This document shows positions 30,322-33,864 of a stretch of 33,864 bases of DNA, in pieces. The DNA comes from a virus. The position numbers and the translations under genes are program-made. Under the pieces are notes generated by a model that saw nothing but the letters and a program-made list of their open reading frames with translations, was not told the origin of the DNA and did not search any database. Each line of letters begins with the position of its first letter. The stretch's first letter is position 1. The stretch spans positions 1-33,864 of the IMG/VR virus record IMGVR_UViG_3300004151_000297; one strand, written 5' to 3'.

Positions 30322-30645
30322 ATGAAAAACTTAAAAAAATTAAGAGAAAAAATTGGCATATCACAAAAAATATTAGCGCAAAGACTTAATATTGGTTATA
30401 CAACTTATAATCATTATGAAACCGGAAAACGTGAACCCGATAATGAAACAATATGTAAGCTTGCAAATTTTTTTGATGTATCAGTTGATTATCTTTTTGG
30501 CAATACGGATGATCCAAGAACTCTTGATCAGCAGTTAGAAGGAATTGAATTTGCATTATGGGGCGAGGTTAAAGAAATGACCGATGCGCAGAAGCAAGAT
30601 GTTTTAGATTATATTAAATTTAAAAAAGCTCAAAGAGGTGAGTAA
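30322..30645 (+). CDS. Phage repressor, XRE family
   Basis: This 107-residue protein has a helix-turn-helix ('ISQKILAQRLNIGYTTYNHYETG', residues 13-35) and the XRE end 'YLFGNTDD'. The C-terminal 40 residues are helical and probably oligomerise. It is the first gene of the lysogeny operon, followed 3 bp later by an ImmA-like peptidase. It should bind the four sites upstream and silence the lytic genes. Confidence 0.9.
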   Translation: MKNLKKLREKIGISQKILAQRLNIGYTTYNHYETGKREPDNETICKLANFFDVSVDYLFGNTDDPRTLDQQLEGIEFALWGEVKEMTDAQKQDVLDYIKFKKAQRGE

Positions 30646-30648
30646 TAT

Positions 30649-31038
30649 TTGACATTAATACAGCTTTATGACATCGCAGAATTTAATAATATTGATGTTG
30701 ATTATTTCCCTATGAAAGAGGCGATATCTATATCTGCACCCGGATTAATTGCAATGGATGTAGATAAAATTGAAACATCCATTCATGAAAAGGTTTGCCT
30801 TGCACATGAATTAGGGCATTGCCAAACAAGCAGTTTCTATAATGTGTATAGTAATTGTGATATTCGCACCAGGCACGAATACAGAGCGAACAAATGGGCA
30901 ATAAAAAATTTAATACCAAAAACCGAACTTAAAAAGGCTTTCAAAAAAGGCATAAGAGAAGTATGGGAACTTGCAGAATATTTTGAAGTAACCGAGAATT
31001 TTATGAGAAAAACAGTTGAGTATTATAAATATAATTAA
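30649..31038 (+). CDS. ImmA/IrrE-type metallopeptidase
   Basis: Start is TTG 30649, with GAGGTGAG upstream. The 129-residue protein carries 'CLAHELGHCQTSSF' (His-Glu-x2-His zinc motif) and a downstream Glu in 'HEYRANKWA'. ImmA-type enzymes cleave the phage repressor when DNA damage or other cues occur. Its place right after the repressor gene supports that role. Confidence 0.93.
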   Translation: MTLIQLYDIAEFNNIDVDYFPMKEAISISAPGLIAMDVDKIETSIHEKVCLAHELGHCQTSSFYNVYSNCDIRTRHEYRANKWAIKNLIPKTELKKAFKKGIREVWELAEYFEVTENFMRKTVEYYKYN

Positions 31039-31076
31039 AAACAAATTTATTAAAATACATAATTAGGGGGCTTAAA

Positions 31077-31658
31077 ATGAGAAATGAATTAGTTTTTAAA
31101 GTTAGTAAAATTTTGATTGTGATGTTTGTTTTAGTAAATCTTATTGGGTGCAGTACCGAAAAAGAAACATCATCAAACAGCAATATTAACCAAATGCAAC
31201 CAACACCAACGCCGTCACCATCTCCAACAGTATTAATTGACTTTTCATCTGTTGATGTAAATGAAAATAATATCAAATTAGCTGTTGAACATTTTTTCGG
31301 AAATTTAAAATCTGTTGGAATTGAAGAAAAAAACGGCTTATATACAATAGATTTAACATATTATGGTAAAGAATTTCTAAGCGCAGAAGCATTAAAAAAA
31401 GGTTTAGCAAATGTTTCTGTTAATGCAATGGAAGTGTTATTTAAGAATCCTAAAGTTGGTAAAGTATGGGTCTGGGTTGAAAGTGATATGACAGATTCAA
31501 AAGGTAATACAAATGCAATTCCTGTTGCAAATGTCGCTTTAACAAAAGAAAATGCAAAAACAATAAACTGGGATGAATTTAAATTTATGGTTATTGGTGA
31601 TTATAATGCTTTGTTTAAAATTGCTGATAGTAATTTCATACATCCATCGTTAAAATAA
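31077..31658 (+). CDS. Prophage lipoprotein
   Basis: This 193-residue protein has a lipobox 'LVNLIGC' with the modified Cys at residue 25, a Ser/Asn/Gln/Pro-rich linker ('PTPTPSPSP', about residues 42-50) and a mature domain of about 140 residues with no recognised fold. AGGGGGC precedes the start. It is in the lysogeny operon, so it should be made in the lysogen. Such lipoproteins often block superinfection or alter the envelope; that is inferred here. Confidence 0.8.
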   Translation: MRNELVFKVSKILIVMFVLVNLIGCSTEKETSSNSNINQMQPTPTPSPSPTVLIDFSSVDVNENNIKLAVEHFFGNLKSVGIEEKNGLYTIDLTYYGKEFLSAEALKKGLANVSVNAMEVLFKNPKVGKVWVWVESDMTDSKGNTNAIPVANVALTKENAKTINWDEFKFMVIGDYNALFKIADSNFIHPSLK

Positions 31659-31660
31659 TT

Positions 31661-31690
31661 AAACACCATCGGTAATACCGAGGTTGTTTC
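31661..31690 (+). terminator. Hairpin after the lipoprotein gene
   Basis: TCGGTA-A-TACCGA (31669-31681) is a perfect 13-nt palindrome extended by AAACACC and GGTTGTTT into a longer stem, ending in TTT. It lies between the lipoprotein stop and the integrase ribosome site. Terminator or integrase operator. Confidence 0.5.
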
Positions 31691-31704
31691 CAAAGGTGAA
31701 TCTT

Positions 31705-33198
31705 ATGGATAAAGTTGCAATATATCTACGCAAATCAAGGGCAGAAGAACAGGGTGAGGACATAGGCGAAACCCTTTCCCGGCACAAATCAACCTTGCTT
31801 GATTTTGCTAAAAAAAATAAATTGAATATCATAAAAATATATGAGGAGGTTGTAAGTGGCGAAAGCCTCTTTGCACGTCCTCAAATGTTGGAGCTCCTGC
31901 AGGCAATTGAGGAAAATATGTATGATGCGGTTCTTTGCATGGATATTGACCGCCTTGGGCGTGGAAATATGAAAGACCAGGGAACAATTCTGCAAACATT
32001 TAAAGCTGCAAACACTTTGATAATAACTCCTCGCAAGGTTTATGACCTTGATAATGACTTAGACGAACAATACAGCGAATTTGAAGCGCTTATGGCACGT
32101 AATGAATATAAGTCAATCAGAAGGCGTATGCAAAATGGAAGAACAAAATCAATTCAGGAAGGCTGCTATGTTGCAAATGCACCCTTTGGTTATGTTGGCG
32201 CAACCGTTAATAAAAAACCAACCCTTGAGATATATGAATCCGAAGCAAAATATGTCCGAATGATTTATGATATGTATGTTAATCAAGGAATCGGCACTTA
32301 TACGATTGCAAGTACATTAAACGCTATGGGCGTAAACGGCAAAAGAGGTGGACTTTTAAGCCGAACAACAGTTAGAACTATAATTTCAAATCCGGTTTAT
32401 ACAGGGAAAATCGTGTGGAACAGAACAAAACATTTAAAAAAGAAAACTACTACCGATAAGCATAAAACAATATATAATGATAAGGCTATTTGGATTTTAT
32501 CTGATGGATTGCATCCTGCAATAATTGATGAGGAAACCTTTAATAAAGCTCAAGATATAAGAATAGGCAGAGGACATCCCCCAAGCAATAAAGGTATTTT
32601 GGAAAATCCTCTTGCAGGCTTGATTTATTGCGCAAACTGTGGGCAACTTATGCAGCGTGCAATTCCAAGGCATAAAAATGATACATTCCGTATTTTATGT
32701 GTAAAAAAAGATTGTGTCCGGGGTAATAGGTTAGATTTGGTTGAGAGCGAAATTCTAAGAATTTTAGAAGTACGTCTTAAGGAATTTGAGTTTCAAAATT
32801 CTGAAAAATCAAATGATTCAACAATTGATTTAACATCAAGCCAAATCGAAAAAATAAATAATGAACTCAAAAAAATTGACAATCAAAAAAATAAGCTTTA
32901 TGATTTATTGGAACAGGGTGTTTATACAATAGATATATTTACCGAAAGAAGTAATGCGTTAGCAAATAAAAAAACAAAGCTTGAAGCTGCAATGAATAAA
33001 ATCGTAAAAAACAAAAAGGATGAAAGTAAAAAATCCCCAATCATCCCTCGTTTAAAATATGTTTTAGAAAACTATTGGCAAAGCAATGCCGGGGAAAGAA
33101 ACAAAATGCTTAAAGATGTTGTAAAATTCTGTGTTTATAATAAAACAAAAGACCAGTGGGGCAACGTTTTTGATATAAAAGTGTTTATTGATGTCTAA
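31705..33198 (+). CDS. Large serine recombinase integrase
   Basis: The start is ATG 31705 (AAAGGTG upstream; the open frame begins at 31684). This 497-residue integrase has the catalytic Ser11 in 'YLRKSRAEEQG' and the resolvase fold up to about residue 150 ('DRLGRGNMKDQGTIL'). A recombinase domain follows ('PFGYVGATVNKKPTLEI', 'NPVYTGKIVWNR'), then a zinc ribbon ('GLIYCANCGQLM', later 'CVKKDC') and a coiled coil ('QIEKINNELKKIDNQKNKLYDLL'). It integrates the phage at a specific attachment site; excision needs a directionality factor, not seen here. It ends one codon before the interrupted host gene. Confidence 0.96.
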   Translation: MDKVAIYLRKSRAEEQGEDIGETLSRHKSTLLDFAKKNKLNIIKIYEEVVSGESLFARPQMLELLQAIEENMYDAVLCMDIDRLGRGNMKDQGTILQTFKAANTLIITPRKVYDLDNDLDEQYSEFEALMARNEYKSIRRRMQNGRTKSIQEGCYVANAPFGYVGATVNKKPTLEIYESEAKYVRMIYDMYVNQGIGTYTIASTLNAMGVNGKRGGLLSRTTVRTIISNPVYTGKIVWNRTKHLKKKTTTDKHKTIYNDKAIWILSDGLHPAIIDEETFNKAQDIRIGRGHPPSNKGILENPLAGLIYCANCGQLMQRAIPRHKNDTFRILCVKKDCVRGNRLDLVESEILRILEVRLKEFEFQNSEKSNDSTIDLTSSQIEKINNELKKIDNQKNKLYDLLEQGVYTIDIFTERSNALANKKTKLEAAMNKIVKNKKDESKKSPIIPRLKYVLENYWQSNAGERNKMLKDVVKFCVYNKTKDQWGNVFDIKVFIDV

Positions 33199-33864
33199 TA
33201 TATCAACCTTGTGCGGTGTTATGAAAAAGATTGCTTGGAAGATCTAAATGTTATATTTACATCATGTAGTCAGGCAATTATAGACCAGGCAATCAACGTT
33301 AAAGTTAAAAGTGCGGAAATTATTTGGGTGTTCACAGACATAGAACCTGTTCCATTTAACAGAGGCTTCTTTACAGTGGACATTAAATATTTCTTCAAGA
33401 TTATTCTTGATGTATTCCGCGGAGTAAGCAGACCAACAGAGGTTGAAGGTCTTGCTACATTTGACAAAAAGGTTATTCTTTTCGGTTCGGAAGGAAATTC
33501 AAAGACATTCGCTTCCAACTACAATCCCGGCTCTCAAATGCCGCATATGTGGAAAAAGAACAATCTGCCTAAGGCAATTGTAGAAGTTGTAGATCCAATC
33601 GCTCTTGCAGCTAAATTGGTTGATGCAAACGACAAATGCTGCTGTTGCTGCAACAATGCTCTTGAAGCCGCATCAGTTCCGGATTGTATTACAAAATGCT
33701 TTGATGACGATTTGGTATTAGGCAATGCAGATAAGAGAGTTTTCGTTTCTCTTGGCTTGTTCACAATTATCAAGATTGAAAGAAACGTTCAGCTTTTAAT
33801 TCCTGCTATCGACTTCTGCATTCCTACAAAAGAGTGCTTAGCAGCAACTGATGCAATCCCATAA
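33199..33864 (+). pseudogene. Host gene, 3' part, disrupted by the prophage
   Basis: The frame is open from 33199 (directly after the integrase stop at 33196-33198) to TAA 33862-33864, about 221 codons. A GTG at 33211 has no ribosome site, so the true start lies to the left, beyond the prophage. The sequence has 'RCYEKDCLEDLNVIF', a Cys-run 'NDKCCCCCNN' and other Cys pairs, and is not phage-like. I do not recognise the family. The gene resumes only if the prophage excises, as with the skin element in sigK or other serine-integrase prophages in coding genes. Confidence 0.75.

Noticed and set aside
1-33864. tRNA, rRNA or insertion sequence
   Set aside because: No cloverleaf, rRNA stretch or transposase gene was noticed in reading both strands.

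Overview
This window is most of an integrated, temperate, contractile-tailed prophage (PBSX-like tail, HK97-type head) in an AT-rich Gram-positive host, most likely a member of the Clostridia/Firmicutes. The grounds are strong AGGAGG-type ribosome sites, GTG and TTG starts, perfect sigma-A promoters, an ImmA-type repressor peptidase, and a head/tail gene order matching the xkd genes of Bacillus PBSX. The species cannot be named from the sequence. The window starts inside a tail-fibre gene. The left prophage end and the lysis genes (holin, endolysin) are not seen and presumably lie further left.

Layout, right to left, which is the direction of the lytic programme. (i) 33199-33864: the 3' part of a host gene, open in frame right up to the stop of the prophage's large serine integrase (31705-33198). 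The phage therefore seems to have inserted into a coding gene. (ii) 30322-31690, plus strand: lysogeny operon with an XRE repressor, an ImmA-like metallopeptidase and a lipoprotein. (iii) 30191-30296: a switch with four related operator sites and two divergent promoters. (iv) 30169-28034, minus strand: Cro-like and second XRE regulators and a train of small, often cysteine-rich early genes. (v) 28034-25991: replication initiator with an internal iteron origin, then a DnaB helicase. (vi) 25963-21629: late-transcription regulator, a secreted stalk-domain protein, a ParB-methyltransferase fusion, a small tyrosine recombinase next to a nested inverted-repeat array, and an HNH endonuclease. (vii) 19274-13161: packaging and head genes (terS, terL, portal, ClpP-type protease, major capsid, connectors). 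(viii) 13164-1: tail genes (sheath, tube, chaperone with a -1 frameshift, tape measure, baseplate, fibres).

The most notable content is accessory. Two different SIR2-domain proteins, candidate NAD-degrading anti-phage effectors, are inserted into the late region. One is a 785-residue SIR2 plus P-loop NTPase protein between the xkdQ-like and xkdR-like baseplate genes, flanked by its own promoter and terminator. The other is a 531-residue SIR2 protein with an unrecognised C-terminal half, between HNH and terS. Converging on the 3' end of the second is a perfect plus-strand promoter with a 24-bp palindrome at its start site and a folded segment of about 85 nt that ends in a U-tract and encodes no evident protein. 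This looks like a small regulatory RNA. A third self-contained cassette encodes the secreted stalk-domain protein. These three units behave like morons: genes expressed from the silent prophage that probably protect or modify the host.

Other well-supported signals are a complete -1 frameshift site (slippery heptamer, 8-nt spacer, 11-bp hairpin) in the tail chaperone gene, an iteron origin inside the initiator gene, a terminator between tube and chaperone genes, and a hairpin directly after the major capsid gene. All family names are from reading the sequence; no search was run.
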